DNA of 64,000 bases. Source: Dactylonectria macrodidyma (Eukaryota > Ascomycota > Sordariomycetes > Hypocreales > Nectriaceae). Below are positions 1 through 13,179 of the stretch, piece by piece. Under the pieces are notes generated by a model, which was not told where the DNA came from, made no database searches, and was given only the letters and a program-made list of their open reading frames with translations. The number at the start of each line of letters is the position of its first letter. Position 1 is the first letter of the stretch. The stretch lies in contig JAGMUV010000009.1 in NCBI GenBank assembly GCA_020744425.1, positions 1,984,001-2,048,000 on the forward strand. Direction: 5' to 3'. Position numbers and translations under genes: made by a program.

Positions 1-23
1 TAGGGGCAGAAGACAGGTAGGTA

Positions 24-119
24 GGTTGACGGATGGATGGATGGATGTATGTGTGGATGGACACGTAGTGGATGGTTGAATGGATGGTTGGATGTACGGA
101 TGAGTGGGTGAGTGACATC
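24..119. repeat. GGAT-type microsatellite, degenerate
   Basis: Several copies of the tetramer GGAT lie in tandem at 30-48. Interrupted GGATG, GGTTG and GTGAGTG variants continue to about position 119. No coding frame depends on it. Confidence 0.8.
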
Positions 120-2679
120 TCCGTGCTGCTACAATAACTAATCAAGGAATCTACTAATGCAAATTGGACTTCTATATCCGGGTCGGTATTGACAGCGTCG
201 TAGTGGCATCGAGCGAAGGAGAAGGAGAGAAAGACAGAATGCGAGTTGGCGACGGTGATTGGACAACAGCAAAGAGGCTATCCACCTCTATCGGGGACCG
301 GGTCTCGAGGGGGATGCGATCGTCGCCGTTAGAGTAGCTTTGGCGGGAGCGGACGTGGTCGGTCGTCGGTCAGTCGGTCGGCCGGGGTCCTGTGATGATG
401 AACATCGGCGTGGACCCGACTCGGACCGTACAGTAGGCTGCACGACTAGAGTACGGTATGATGAATGGCGGGAATCGGGCGGGACTAGAACCGGTAAAGT
501 GAGAGTGCAAGATGCTTCACGGTTCATCATTGACCGGGACTCTTAGCTGGGACTCATACTATAGCTGGCTAGTATAGAGTTGAAAAGTGCTATAGCAGGG
601 AGGGGTCAGGGATCGGAACGGAAACGAATGCAGGACAGAAAACGGCCGACGATGGGACCGACCGGGGAAGGGGCCTCCGGGATGGCTAAGCCACAGTCCG
701 GGTTGGTCCTACAACGTAGCAGATGCTCTATGCCGTGTAAGCCTGGCAAGGTAGTATTCGCCTACTTATTGTCCGTGAGATATTGCTCGTTTCTGACTTG
801 ACAGGACGCTCGGGCCCAGGGGAATATGGAGCTGGAAGGGGATGGCAGCAGGGCATCAGGGCAAGCCAGGGGGCCTTGACTCTCGAGAGCTTAGAGAACA
901 GGGGGGCAGGAAGGACAAGGAGGCTATCGCTGGTCCAGGGAACCAATATTGGATTGACAGCCCAGGGTCCTTGGTTTTGCCAGGCCAGAACAGCGTGCGA
1001 AGAGGACGATGGAAACGGCTCAGAGTCCAGTAGGGTGGTATTGGCATTGGAGGGTTACTGGAGGGGATCTCAAGCATACTGCGAAGTTAGGCCAGGCTCG
1101 CTTCGGTTCGGTCAGCAAAGACAGGATAGAGGGGAGGGGTTTGAGGGGGTAGCACAAGAGAAGGGTCAAGTCGTGCCATACTGGTCCTAGAAGCCGGCCG
1201 CGATGTAGGCGAAAGAGGTTGAAAGTTAGTGAATGTTAATGAATTTGGACGGGTGGTTGTAAGCGGTTGTGAGCGGTCGTCAATGGTCGTGGGTGGAGCG
1301 GTCGTCAAATGGTGGTGAATGATGCTGGCTATGACGGTCATGATGGGACCCATATCTGCACCTCAACTGACACGGTACTGTTGGTGTTCGTACAAGTATG
1401 CCGTCGCAAACACGGGGCAGCGGTTAACCTCTGGCAGGCTGATGGATAACAACCAATGAATGCTTACCAATGCCAGCACCCACCCATGACTGACATGCGA
1501 TAGAGTTGCCTGCCGGGGATGGGGCGAGTTTCAGGCTGCCCTACCAAGTCCGGGACGTACGTACGGTACTGCGCGGTATCGAGGTGAGGTAAAGTAGGTC
1601 AGGTAAGGTATGGAAGGCCAGGGTCTCTGTATCGTACGTAGTACATTGGACGCACATTCGTAATATGTTTGATTCTGTAATCCGCACAGGCTCTCTGGCC
1701 AATGTTAGCTGGACCCTCTCTGCCTGGGCGGTTTCCTTTACTGGGCTGGTCGCTGTCTCTCTGGGATTTCGTTCCCGATCGCCTAGCCGAGACAAGGCCT
1801 TTGCCCTGTTCCCGCCCGTTCCCGCAGCCGCAGCCGCAACCGTTGGTGCCCAGCCCGCCCTGCGCAGGCATTGATGCATTGCATTGTGCAAGTCAAGTGT
1901 TGTCGGTAAGGCACACCGTATGTAAGGGAAGGCATGCAGCGGGTGGAGCGGGAGGGCCTCAAATCCTTCCGTTGGAGAGGGGGGTTCGGGTTCGGATTCA
2001 AAGAGCTGCCTGGCGCCAGGGAAGGGGGCGGCGGAATATGACGATAACAGCCTAAGAATCGTGATAACCACAGCATTCGCGACCATAACGGTGGATGATG
2101 GTAGGTAGTAGTCGTAGTAGCAGCAGCCATGGTCAAGCATAGGCCAGTGCTACTAAATGGACAACCCTGAGTGGAAGTGGTGGGCATGGGTCATGTGACG
2201 CCGGAAGGATTCTGCAAGGGGAAGGGACCCTTTCAACGCCTTGGAAAGAGCAACCTGAGCGTCACAGTTACCCCCCTCCACTATCCCGTTGAGGTCACCA
2301 CCATCCCTTGACCCAATCCCTTGACCTGGTCCTTTCATCCTGCACTCGACGCAACGCACGCATGAATCGTGATAGACGGAGGAAAGAAAAAAAAAAGAAC
2401 CACGTACTGCCCCGCCATGCTGTAGCTTACACCGAAGACGTAGAAGAAAAAGTAAAAAGCCACCAACGGCGCAGCAAGGAATCAAGCATCCCCCCTCTTC
2501 TCCACGACGCCTCCTCTTCCTCCCTGCGTATGCTAGCCTATGCAGCCTCTGCAACCCAACTGCGGAGCCTCTACGACTACCGGCAGCAGGCTTGAACAAC
2601 ATGCTCTGGCTTGCCTTCTTTCGTTCCTCACTGCCTTGGCTGTGCTTTGAGCTTTCTTCCGAAGCCCTTGCTCCCTGTC

Positions 2680-2701
2680 AAAAAAAAAAAAAAAAAAAAA
2701 A
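2680..2701 (+). repeat. Homopolymer A22
   Basis: An uninterrupted run of 22 A residues. It is not preceded by a recognisable retroelement body, so it reads as a simple homopolymer rather than a retroposon tail. Confidence 0.9.
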
Positions 2702-5700
2702 GCAAACCTCCCAGTCAATAGAAAAAAGGAAGGCGGGCTGTTAGCCTGTTGCGTTGCTGGGTTTGCCATGCTTCTCCGTCGAGCCAATGGCATCTCGATG
2801 CCACCTAACCCATCCAGTAGCTGTCAAACTTGTCAAACTTGACAGCCGGGGGCGGCTCACTTGCTAGCTCACAAAAGGTGTGTAGGTACATACCACGGTG
2901 TGTGTCTCTATACGTGTGGTGTACACTCCATCCCACACCGTCTCACACCGTCTAGGGTGTACCACTCGCATTCTTGTATATGCCCACTATGCCGTATCAT
3001 ATCTCTATGCTCCTTTGTACAATGTCCACTTTGCATGGCATGCACATCGCACATCATGTGTCAAACACACGCATGTGCTGCCAGTCACATTGTGTCGGAT
3101 ACGCCCCGGAGGACGACGCCGCCTTTGGGGCTCTGTTGCGAATCGTAGAGGGAGAACCCCTCCCTCCTCGCCTTCTGCCCCTCCCTAGGAATGACTCCTC
3201 GCGCGGCCTTGGGCACGTTTCGGCTGCTGTCGCCCGCTCGCTCGATTGCCCCGATCTGGATGCGCGAGCTCGGTATGTCGCGCCTCTACACTACAGACAG
3301 ACAGGCAGGCGGATACGAATAGAGGCATATGAAAGAAGAGTTGAGACGGATAACTCCGGGTGGCGTATGCTTGCTTGCTGCAACCATAGCTCACCTGGGA
3401 GCCGGAGGGCCCAACCCCCTCGTCAACCTTTCTTTCTTCTTTCCAGTTCACTCTGCTCTAGATTCTGATACCATCCCAAATTCTGTGAAGCGTATGTAAG
3501 GTTGGATTTGCGTGTGGGTTGCGTCGTTGCGAGGTTGCCCGCCATCAATCGGAGCATAATTCAACCACGGTGTTGTGGGGGTGTATTAATTGTGTTTGTT
3601 ATGACAGTCCATCAGACTGACTGCCCTGCCTTGATGCCCTGTCTTGTGGCACCCCATTTTCACTGTGCCTCCAACCTGTCAATAACTCTGACAGCCACAT
3701 TATCTCTCGTCAACCCCAAGGTAGCAGCGAAGCGACCACGGAATGGTCTAACCTGAAAGCGAAGGCCAGGAGTGCTCACTGACCAACACAAAGCAAATAA
3801 ACATTAAACGATGACAATAAACCTGCACCCCGGAGATCAACCCTTCAACGGGAGCCCCGTTTTGCAACGTTGACTCGGAAAGGGCATAGTCTCGGAACGA
3901 GATGCCACCCAAGTTGCCGTAGGAGAAAAAAAGTAAGCCGGAGCCTTAACAGAACTCGACTAAGTCGTTCGATCGCACCCACCCTCGCCCTCGAGAGTTT
4001 TAAGCGGCTTCGCCCGGCGCCGGCCTATTTTCCTGAAGAAGCATTTGCTTGCGGGATCGGCAGCGCCATGTTCTAAAGTCTTTCTTTGTCGCCCGAGCCG
4101 GCGTTCGCTTCTGGTGCTTCCCGTGTCGCTGTGGAGCCTGGAACTTTTCGAGATTCGACGCATTCTTCAAGTTGGCATCCGTAGGTGGTTTCCCGGGGTT
4201 GGGAAAGAAGGGGCAAAGCCAGGGAGGGGGGCCTCGAAAAGCAGCAAAGCAAAACAAAGACCCCAATTCGCAATCCACCCTCCATCCAGCATGCCCCACG
4301 ACGCTATTCCGGGGCTGTCCTCTGTGACAGTGTCACCATGTTACCATCCAACCCCAGCCATGCCCAGTCATAACCCTTCCTTGCCTTCCAAGCATACCTA
4401 GCTTGCGCACTATAATCGCCTGGCAAAGGCTCCGAATGCAGGCCATCTAAACTGGCAGTCAACCCATCTGGGCAGCTGCACAGGTGTAGTCCCGAGCATG
4501 GGTGCCCTTGCATGGGATGTCATTGTGTGCTCTCTCTGCCTTCTGTTTCTTCTCTGTCTTCCTCCGCTTCTCCGTTTTCCTGCTGAGTGATGAGATGGTT
4601 AGGGGTAAAGTGGCTGCCGCGTTCCCTCCCCCTCCCCTCCCTTTCCTAGGATGTTTGCCCCGGCATTGTGCTGGGACTCGGAGCAGCCAACATCCATCCG
4701 ACTCCATTGTACCGGCGCCGCCTACTGAGAACAGGAAGTCGGGTATTTTGGCTTTCTGCAAGGTTGTCAACCCTGCTTCCAAGGTTCAAGAGACAGACAG
4801 GGCACAGCGATTGCGCGGAGGCTGCCCGCTGCTCACGCCCTTAGCGAGGAGCCAAGTCGATCTCTGTTCCTGAGGACGCTATTCTCGATCGCCGTTATCA
4901 TTGAAGCACTCCTGGCTGGGAGGGTGCCCCTTTGCGAGCTCACAGTTGACGACATCAGGTGAGTTGCCCTCTCACCCGCTATTACAACCGGCTCGCCCTC
5001 ATCATTACCCCGGCGATCCTTTCTCGGTATGACAGACAGACGGACGGGCACGCGGGATATTAGATGAGTTCCGAATCCTCGTCTGCCCCGTTGCAGTGTT
5101 CCGGATGGACGAGGCCCCCTGTGCGGGACAATTCATCGCAAGCCCAACTTGATCTGTTACATGGCGGCACTGACCCGACAGATCTGTTCGTATCTCAGCA
5201 ACGCGGCAGCGGCAGAAAGCTCGTCGTTGTTCCCCTGACCATCCCCGTATTCAAACATAGAGTAATATTTCGTTCGTCCCTTTGGTCACTTTGGTCACCG
5301 CCTGTTCTTGTGTAGCAGTTTGCCAGACACCGTATTCGGACGGCCGGGCATGTATCAATGTACGGGTTCAGTCTTCAAACGCCGGCATGACTATATCACC
5401 CGCTGGGCTTTCTGTGTGGCCCTATGCGTACCCAGTACAACTTCAGGAACCACTCACCGGTGACGATGTGACTACGTGACTCCTGCTGGTGGATTCCGAC
5501 GATCGTGTCCCAAAAATTCCCCGGCGCTCTTTTGCTCCCCTTGCATTGTGCTGTTGATTTGACTAAAGCTTTGGCCAGATTTGTCCAGCTCAGACCGTCC
5601 GTGCCTGTATTCACAGCTCGGCTAGGAGACGACCTCATAGATGTGGACGGACATGAGGCAATTAGGCTCGGCGAATAGTTCGACCCCCGCCTAAAGTTGG

Positions 5701-8700
5701 GAACCAGTCGTGAGTCTGCCGAGCAGTCAGACACACGAGCGGTGGCTGGACGCATTCCATCTTGACATTCTCACGTGCGACAATGAGGCAAACCATAAAG
5801 CCTAGAAAAAGATCTGGAACAACGGTGTCACAGCTCCAAGATTCGACAAGAGAAGAGCCACACACCCTGGCAATGAAGAAACAGCGGCAATCGCGGACGT
5901 GGGAGCGGACTGTGATATTGCAACATGTGCTGCGCCAAGCACCATCAGTAGACCAGCCGCAGACGAGCGTCGCAGGGAACCGTTTACACCACAGACTCAT
6001 CAGCAGCTGCAGGTCACCCCATGAAGGCGTGTGGGACAACGGGCAAGATTAGCGACGACGCAGTCGGCACTGCACCCAATGGGTTCGACAATGGCAGCTT
6101 ACGATCTTGGTCCTGTGGCGGCCGGGGGCGCCATTAGCACGTCTTGTCTTCGTGGAGACTCATGATTGCTTTTTTTTTCGTCTGTTAGGAGTTGCTTCGA
6201 CGCAGACCTTGGCGCGCACGCACAGCAGTGCTGTAGATATCGAGGCCCCCACGTTTGAGGAGCGCTGGGCCATGGGCTCGATGCGCCAAGCGCCCCTTGG
6301 GCGCAGATATGCAACGTAAATGTGGGATTTTGACAAATCCTACAAACATCTTCAAGGCGGTGAGACCCATCTCCCCCATACACCCGCTGACCGTGGCGGG
6401 GACATAAACTCCTGCTATGCAATGTGCGTTGATCGATCGTTGGCAGAAGCGTGATGGATGGTGACACAGAGATGAGACGGGGGTGTCCCGCAAAATGTGT
6501 CAAAAACCAGATCTGCTCGGCCCTTGGGATTCTTGAGAACCGGCCCACCAGGTCAAGTCCCAGGCCAGGGAGGTTGACATCCGACCAGGGGGCCAGTACA
6601 TTTGAACCCTCCTTCTGTCAACCAACGGGGTCTGTCGCCGGGTGAGGTCTCATCGGCCCCTGTGTCCTAAGCTTTAAAATACTAGGACCCCGGATCGCCT
6701 ATGATATCCTCTATACCTAGTACGGCCGGGCTTGCGAGAACGATTCCTGACCAGTCCTGTTTCCCCAGTTAGTCCGACTCCATCATCGCCAGGTATGCAG
6801 CTCAGCTTCGACATGTAACGGTTGCGGAAAGGTTCTTTGTCACAGGCAGCTACTACATGGTACGCAAAGCTTTGGCCTGGTCTTACCCCGGGTGCCATGT
6901 CAACCAGAATCACGCATGGGTTGCGACGTGACAGGCCTCTCGCCAGGATTGTGTTCGCAGGGGAGATGCAGAGGGCTGCCAGTCCCGATGCATTGCTTAC
7001 TTATGCAGGCTGGGAATCATATTTCGTTTGGTGCGTGGGCGGGCACAGCATGGCATGTGCGAAATCAATCTTCCTGTGTGTTTCCAGGGAAGCTTCTGCT
7101 CAGGGCCGATGCTGTGGGTGACCACCGGCAGTAAGAATCCAGTTACATGAGCTTCGATGACCGACCTCTGGACGGCCAATAGCAGGTGAAGCTTGCGACG
7201 AAATGTGAGCACCTTGGTATCACGGCCCATAATACAATGAGCACCTGCTCCGTTTGTGTAAAAGCCATAGAGTCGGTAAAAAAAGGTGGATGCTGTGGCT
7301 AGGCAGGCGGGCCGTCTCGGTTGCGTTGCGATCCTCCAGATGATACACTCGGCTCTCGTCCAGGGTTGGCTAAGGAGTGGAGAAGGCACAGCTAGAATGT
7401 CGCGCCTGGCGAAGCGCCTGGGAAGAGGCCAAGAGCTTGCAAGCTTCAAAGACCCATGCTTCAAAGACCCATTGGCAGTCAACCATGGCCAAGATGATCA
7501 GCCGGCCCCTCCCAACTAAGAAGTGGGTTTGGACCGGTGCCAGTCAGAAGAAACGGGTGACGTTGGCAATGGCCCCGTAGCGGAGTAGTGAATAGTAATC
7601 TTTTTGTAAGGCATCGTAGTAATGAGCTCTACTACGTACTTGGTAGGTAATTGCACCGTGGCATGCTGTGTGTCTGGGTGTTCTCATTTACGGTCCTCTT
7701 CTAAATCCGCAGCTATGTAGTGTTGTGTACAGCTGCTCAACGTGTGTGGGATGTAGGCCGCCATGTGCTGTGCACACATGCAGCTCAAGATCGCCTATGT
7801 TCTACAAGGTGGATCGGCGCACAAGATGTGCAATATGATGGCTGCCGGCATCAGCCCCAGCCGTAGCTCAGGAGGCAAATCCAAGGGAAGTCGAGGCGGC
7901 CGCGAGAGGAGTCGCGCTTCGATCTTGACGTTGTTGCCAAGCTTGCCGGCCTTGTTTGGGCCCTGTGCGCACGACATGTTGGTGTCCGAGGTAAATGAAT
8001 CCATTGCTGGGATGCATTTGGGGATACGTTTGGTGGTCAGTTGCGTTTTGGCGCTGGCAGGAAACGACCAACGGTGCAGCACCTGTCAGAACCAGGCCAA
8101 AGGAAGCTAAGACCAGGACAGTAACTAATAGCACAATATTGGCACTCGGCAGGCATCATGAGTCGGTTGAGTGTCCAAGAGCGCTGTGACTGTAATAGAA
8201 CAGGAGTTGAAATGCTCCGTAATAAGAGAACGGTTCACAGCAGGGGTAGTCGAAGGCCAGGGGTTGTGGCTAGTGGTGAGGCCAGCCTGTACGGGGCTTG
8301 AATCGTGATATGAGTCTGGTTGGTGCAACTTAAGACCTGCAACTGCAAACGGTCCCGGTCGAAAGAGTCCGAACGGTGGGAACCATCCATGGCTTGTTTG
8401 GGGCTGGGTTGGTTCGAGTTGGTTTGGACTGTGCAGTCAGATCCTCGGGGATGCACGTCCCGGCTTCACGCACGAGATCAAGAGGGTGGCTGCTATCCGT
8501 ATGCGGAGCACTTTTGGAAAGTGTCAATGAAGAGGATGGAGGGAGGGAGGGCAGATGGATGGCAGCTGTTTAGGAACAACTGACGCTGTCGTCGCAGCTA
8601 GAGCAGCAATGCAACGTTGGCAGCGATGGCGATGGCAGTCTGTCAGGATGGCAAGCCAACCAACCGGCCAGCCAGCCATCGCGTGCTCATGACTCGTCAC

Positions 8701-10190
8701 TCGGGGATAAGGCTAAATCCACGGGATCGGCACTTGGTTTTTCCGACCCATTTCGATCAATGGCGGCTGGATCCATCCGCGCATCGTCGGGTACGTGGTG
8801 GGACCGAGAGGATTGTGGGGCCGGAGTGATCACTTCCGTAAGAAACGCCAGCCAAACCGGGCCTAAGTCGAAATGCTTCAGCCCCGGGCTAGTTTCGCTC
8901 CACGTTCTTGTCATGTCATGACCATCCCACTGACGCCCACCGAACCCACTGCATGAGCCTGTCTGAGCCCTGTCAAAGCCCATCTCAAATTACAAATGCC
9001 GGTGGCCAAGCTTTGAGCGACTTGAAACAACCCGTGCCCCAGCCGGAAAGCCAAGCCCAGGCGCCAGGCACAGGGTTGTGTGGAAGCTACCCTGTCTTCA
9101 GTATGGCTCGACCGTTTGCGTTTGTCCTGCAATTACTTGCTCCCGCTGACAGCAGTTAGCTCTGATCCAAACCGATTTCGCCAGAGAGGGATGAGCTATT
9201 CTGGGAACAAGCTAAACATGTGCAAAAAAACACTGAGTGGCAGCTACCTACGTACATGGCTTGTTCGATGGGAAGTGTCGCGGTGGATGCCATTGAAGGT
9301 ACCAAACATCAACGTGATTTGACTAAGAGAAGATGCTTTTTCTTAGGAGAGGAGCTGACGTGCTTGATGATGGACAGTTGGACCACATCTGGCCACATGG
9401 GCACTCAGGACTAAGAGTTGGATAGAGTCAAATCCATGGCAATTACAGCACGACTGACAGGCCGAGACGCCAAGCCGCCTTGGTCCGCGGGTTGGTGAAC
9501 GGTGGCTTTCTTCACAACGACTTTTATCCCATCACCAATCCCAATTGCACCTCCAACAAACCAATTGCGAACCGGCGCGGTGCACAATCCACCCTTGCGC
9601 TCAGTTCGGGGCGGGCTCCATCTGTCATGGCGCTGTGGGATCGCCTTGACGATCTGCGCAACCTGACGAACCAATCGCAACACGGTATTGCGTTGACAGG
9701 AACAGGGCTGTTCCGGGGCGAGCTTTCGTCTTGCGCCGCAGACCTTCGGTCAAGCTGGCCGGCGTCCGCCCGGATTGAACGACAGGTCTTCCTGACCGGC
9801 GGAGCGCTTGCGAGCTACGAAGCCGTTGCACAATGAGCACGGTGGTTTCAAAGTCTCTCGGCAATTGAACACTTGAAGCGTCCCTACGAGCCTGTGGAGG
9901 CTTTTTTGTCTCGTCATTTTGGTTAGCCGGGCACATCGCTCCTCGGTGCTCAGGCACCCGGGGCCTAGTCTTTGCACTTGGCCGCCACGAACTCCAGCCG
10001 CTGCGTTACGCGCTATACGCCGAAGCCGCGGCCCGGTCTATCTACCATGGTGGCTCGATTCAGAATTGCGGACCAGATGCCGTGGCTGACTCGCCGCCAG
10101 TTCCTTTGGATGACGAAGGTGTTGGACCTTGGGAAGTTGAGACTTGAGAGGAAGGCTGTTTTGCCAAACCCCACATGGAGACACGGAGAC

Positions 10191-10214
10191 AGGGCGATAG
10201 GGCGACAGGGCGAC
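10191..10214. repeat. Short tandem repeat, AGGGCGAY unit
   Basis: Three near-identical copies of an 8-9 bp unit reading AGGGCGATA, GGGCGACA, GGGCGACA. It lies in the gene-poor region. Confidence 0.6.
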
Positions 10215-11330
10215 ACGAGGCGCCGACTAAACCACGAGCGGACGGGAAACGCGGTGACATCGATGAATGCTTCACAAGCACACAAACTTCACACAGCCGC
10301 ACGCACGCACACACTTACTTGCACATATGGATACACTTGCACACACTATTTATTACACGCACTCTCTCACACGCATTGCTCCAGCCACGGCTGCACAGAC
10401 CCGGCTGCACCACGTCCGGCTGGTGATCCTTCGTGGCGGCTTTGGTGTCCGACCGAAGTGGGCGCTACCCAAGTGACGGCCGACCCGTTCTTCCACCATT
10501 TGACGACCGACCCTTGATGATCAAGAAATGCCACTGATCAACCGTTCCGTAATGAACTGGCTGTCTCCTCGGGGTCGAGCCTAGCCGGGGGCGGCGAAAC
10601 CGACGTAGGTTATTTCATTCGCGGGCCAGCAAGGGGCCTACAGGTCCTGCAAGGGCTCACAAGGCAGGCCGTCGCGCTGACGGGTGCCGTAGCCGCCTTT
10701 AGCGTCTGCCCTAGCCGCACCAACGGTGGACATGGCAGCCCGTCAAAGATGGCGGCCCCACCCCAGCGTTTCTCACGGTTTGCCTCCCTCCCTCTTCCCC
10801 TCCCCAAGCCAAAGCCAAATGTCCAAGGTTGGATAGAATCCACGCCTCAGCAAGACGCCCAGCGAGCGAACGCCTCAGCAGAAAAGCCACCGACCCCGAG
10901 AGAGAATAGCATCGCCGTCCCAGCAAGTCGTTAAGTTCTCGTCGCCGTCACCCGCCCAAACTCTAATGGTCCGAAACCCATCGGGCTGGGTCAGAGCGTT
11001 GCAATGGAACCTCGTGATCGTCTCACAAACCGGCCTGGCTGGTCTCACTCGCGGTGGCCCTTTGCGGTGACCCTTCGTGTGGCCTCTTGCTTTGCCCACG
11101 TTCCCCCAATACAAGCAATACACCATCGTGATGGAAGGACAGCCACCGACAAACTTCTCTCGGCCGATGGAACCAAGGGACGACGTGGCGACAGGAAAGA
11201 ATCTGACGTCCTCCCCAACCCCCCCTTCTCCCAATGGCCGGGAGTAATTACCGTATAGACAGCGCCGTGGCTTGCCCTGTTGGTGGTGTCTGCATCTGCC
11301 GTGTGTCTGCTGAAGCCCTGTTGCTATTTT

Positions 11331-11407
11331 GTGCCGAGCTGTGCTGTGCCGTGCTGTGCTGTGCAGTGCTGTGCTGTGCTGTGCAGTGCAGTGCTGTGCT
11401 GCCGTGC
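11331..11407. repeat. Pentanucleotide tandem array GTGCN
   Basis: Fourteen consecutive pentamers (11,331-11,400), almost all GTGCT, GTGCA or GTGCC, with one degenerate GAGCT unit. The fifth base varies while GTGC is fixed, as in an old, drifting microsatellite. A pentamer array reads open in several frames on both strands and explains the Cys/Ala-Val-Leu and His-Ser-Thr-Ala-Gln-rich open frames here, which I do not regard as genes. Confidence 0.85.
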
Positions 11408-12304
11408 TTCTGTGGCAGAAAGCAGCCTCAATTGACACACTTCCTCCAGTGCTGGCCATCTGTCGCTCTTATGCGTGTGCAAGCACAGGTGCATATGCAA
11501 TGCCACCCCAAGACTCGGTCTGATCTTCCGTGGGAGCAACAATGGCATTCATCACACGTTCGCAACCGTCTTGTCTTGACTTGGCTGGAGGGGGACACAG
11601 CGGCCTGGCGGGGGCGTGAGGCCCGGCCCACTCTCTTTCTCACGAAAGACCCAAGAAGGGCCAAGGGTGAAGGGTGAGGAAGGGCGAGGGCTTCACGCTA
11701 TCACCACACCTACCCAGACCATCTGACACCCCATGGGTGTGCCAGACTGTCTCTTCGTTCAACCCCCAGCCCAGTCAACCTACGGAGGAGCCAAGAGGTC
11801 GTGTTCCCTTCTGGACTAGCTCCCTGAATCGAGAAACCAGCTCCCGGGGTGGGTGTCCAAGTGTCTTTGCCCGTTCGTTAGACCCCTACCCATGTCCCAA
11901 AGCCACCCCTGAGGGACCAGCCAAAGCAAAGGGAAAAAATGCCTTCAGAGGAGCAATGGAGAGAGACGGGCATGCTACTGGTACGTACTATTCAATTATG
12001 TGCTTGGAGTAACCCAGTAACCACCATAAGGGCCTGTCAAAATCGTCCATTCGGAGAGGGGGGCTGGTGACGTTTCTTAGTCGTCGACGGCGCCAGGGTT
12101 GCTCTTTTGCACACGTCCATTATGTTTCTTCATCTGGGCTCCGTCTTTATCCCCCTGGTTCCCTGATCGCCCATGTTCCCTGTCCATGCTTCGCATACAT
12201 AGTCCTTGGGTCTAGTTCTGGCATAGTTTTGTTCCGTCAACTCGTTCTCCGCCTCCACATGGGTACATGCTGAGAGGGAGTGAGACACAAGAGAGAGAAG
12301 AGGA

Positions 12305-12329
12305 GTGTGTGTGAGAGAGAGAGAGAGAC
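12305..12329. repeat. GT/GA dinucleotide microsatellite
   Basis: A short (GT)n run followed directly by (GA)n, within the probable distal promoter of the homeobox gene. Confidence 0.7.
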
Positions 12330-13052
12330 TGACCAGCTTCTTGGTCTGTTCTTGTCCGTCCGTCTTGTCACTCACTGCTAGCAGCAGCCCTGGGCCGTAC
12401 CCTTGTTTTAAAGAACCCCTACCCTCCCCGTTCCCACGCTTTGTTCTCCATCGACCTCGTTCTTGTGGCTTGATTGAGTCGGTTTCACTAATACAAGACT
12501 GCAAGACGGCCATTTTCCCCCTTCTCCAGTTGAGCCTTGACCACCAGGAATTCTCCGCCAAGCCTGTTTATGACCCTCCCACTTCCATTTCCTATCTTGG
12601 CTACCTCATCTGCATCTGCATTGCCCTTCAACTTAGCACCGCACTACTTGGCTGGTACTTGAATCGTCGACACCGTCCACCCGCCCCCAGCACACACCCG
12701 TGATATACAAAAGCATTGGTCTTCCCATCCACTCGCGGATGATCGCCCTGGCCCGTCCCCTATCCCTTCTGCTTCTACTATTCACACCCACTACCCACCT
12801 TCAATCTTCAACCTCACTCACCCAAGAACCATTGTATTACCCTGCCGACTTCAGTCGCCGCTGTTAACTACAAACTCGACACTGCCGCCACCGCCGCCGC
12901 CTTCGTCTTCAGCCATATCTTCTGCGGCTCTGCTCTTCGTGAACTCTATTCAATCCGCGAACTCTCTTCGATTTCCAACTGGATTTGAAAACTGGACGTT
13001 ACGCCAACCTAATCCCAAGCCAAGCCGTTCTCCTCGTTTTGGACTAATCCAG

Positions 13053-13172
13053 GTATGGCATCTATCTATCCTCCTCGGACGGACCTCCTATATGAGAAAC
13101 GCCGTAGCTGACGAACAGAAAAATAATAAAGGCGCTGACCGCTGTGCGGTTTCTTCTGCCCTGACCCGGCAG
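13053..13172 (+). other. Probable 5' UTR intron of the homeobox gene
   Basis: A GTATGG donor at 13,053 follows CCAG. A CTGAC branch-like site precedes a CCGGCAG acceptor ending at 13,172, only 7 bases before the chosen start codon at 13,180. Splicing would place the start just inside exon 2. This is inferred from splice signals only. Confidence 0.4.
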
Positions 13173-13179
13173 TCTTGTT

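Larger units (their letters stand above)
1..13052. other. Gene-poor region upstream of the homeobox gene
   Basis: I see no gene that can be supported here. Open frames up to about 200 codons exist on both strands, but they overlap each other, lack recognisable domains and have no matching splice-linked partners; GC-rich DNA gives such frames by chance. No transposase, reverse transcriptase or long terminal repeat is visible. The stretch holds simple repeats, listed separately. The last few hundred bases (about 12,700-13,050) are rich in C and CT tracts, typical of a fungal promoter or 5' leader, and probably belong to the homeobox transcript. Confidence 0.6.

Noticed and set aside
1541..2187. 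Long overlapping minus-strand open frames (up to 199 codons)
   Set aside because: Low-complexity, no domain, overlapping frames open on both strands, no splice partners; fits chance in GC-rich DNA.
2680..2701. A22 run as a retroposon tail
   Set aside because: No upstream element body or target-site duplication recognised.
9972..10517. 181-codon plus-strand frame
   Set aside because: Composition reflects CA-rich and GGGCGACA repeats; no domain, and opposing frames are equally open.
11234..11677. Cys-rich plus-strand frame resembling a small secreted Cys-rich protein
   Set aside because: The Cys run is created by the GTGCN pentamer array; no signal peptide or conserved pattern.
12305..12703. 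132-codon frame upstream of the homeobox gene
   Set aside because: Lies in the CT-rich promoter/leader region and begins in a GT/GA microsatellite; no domain.
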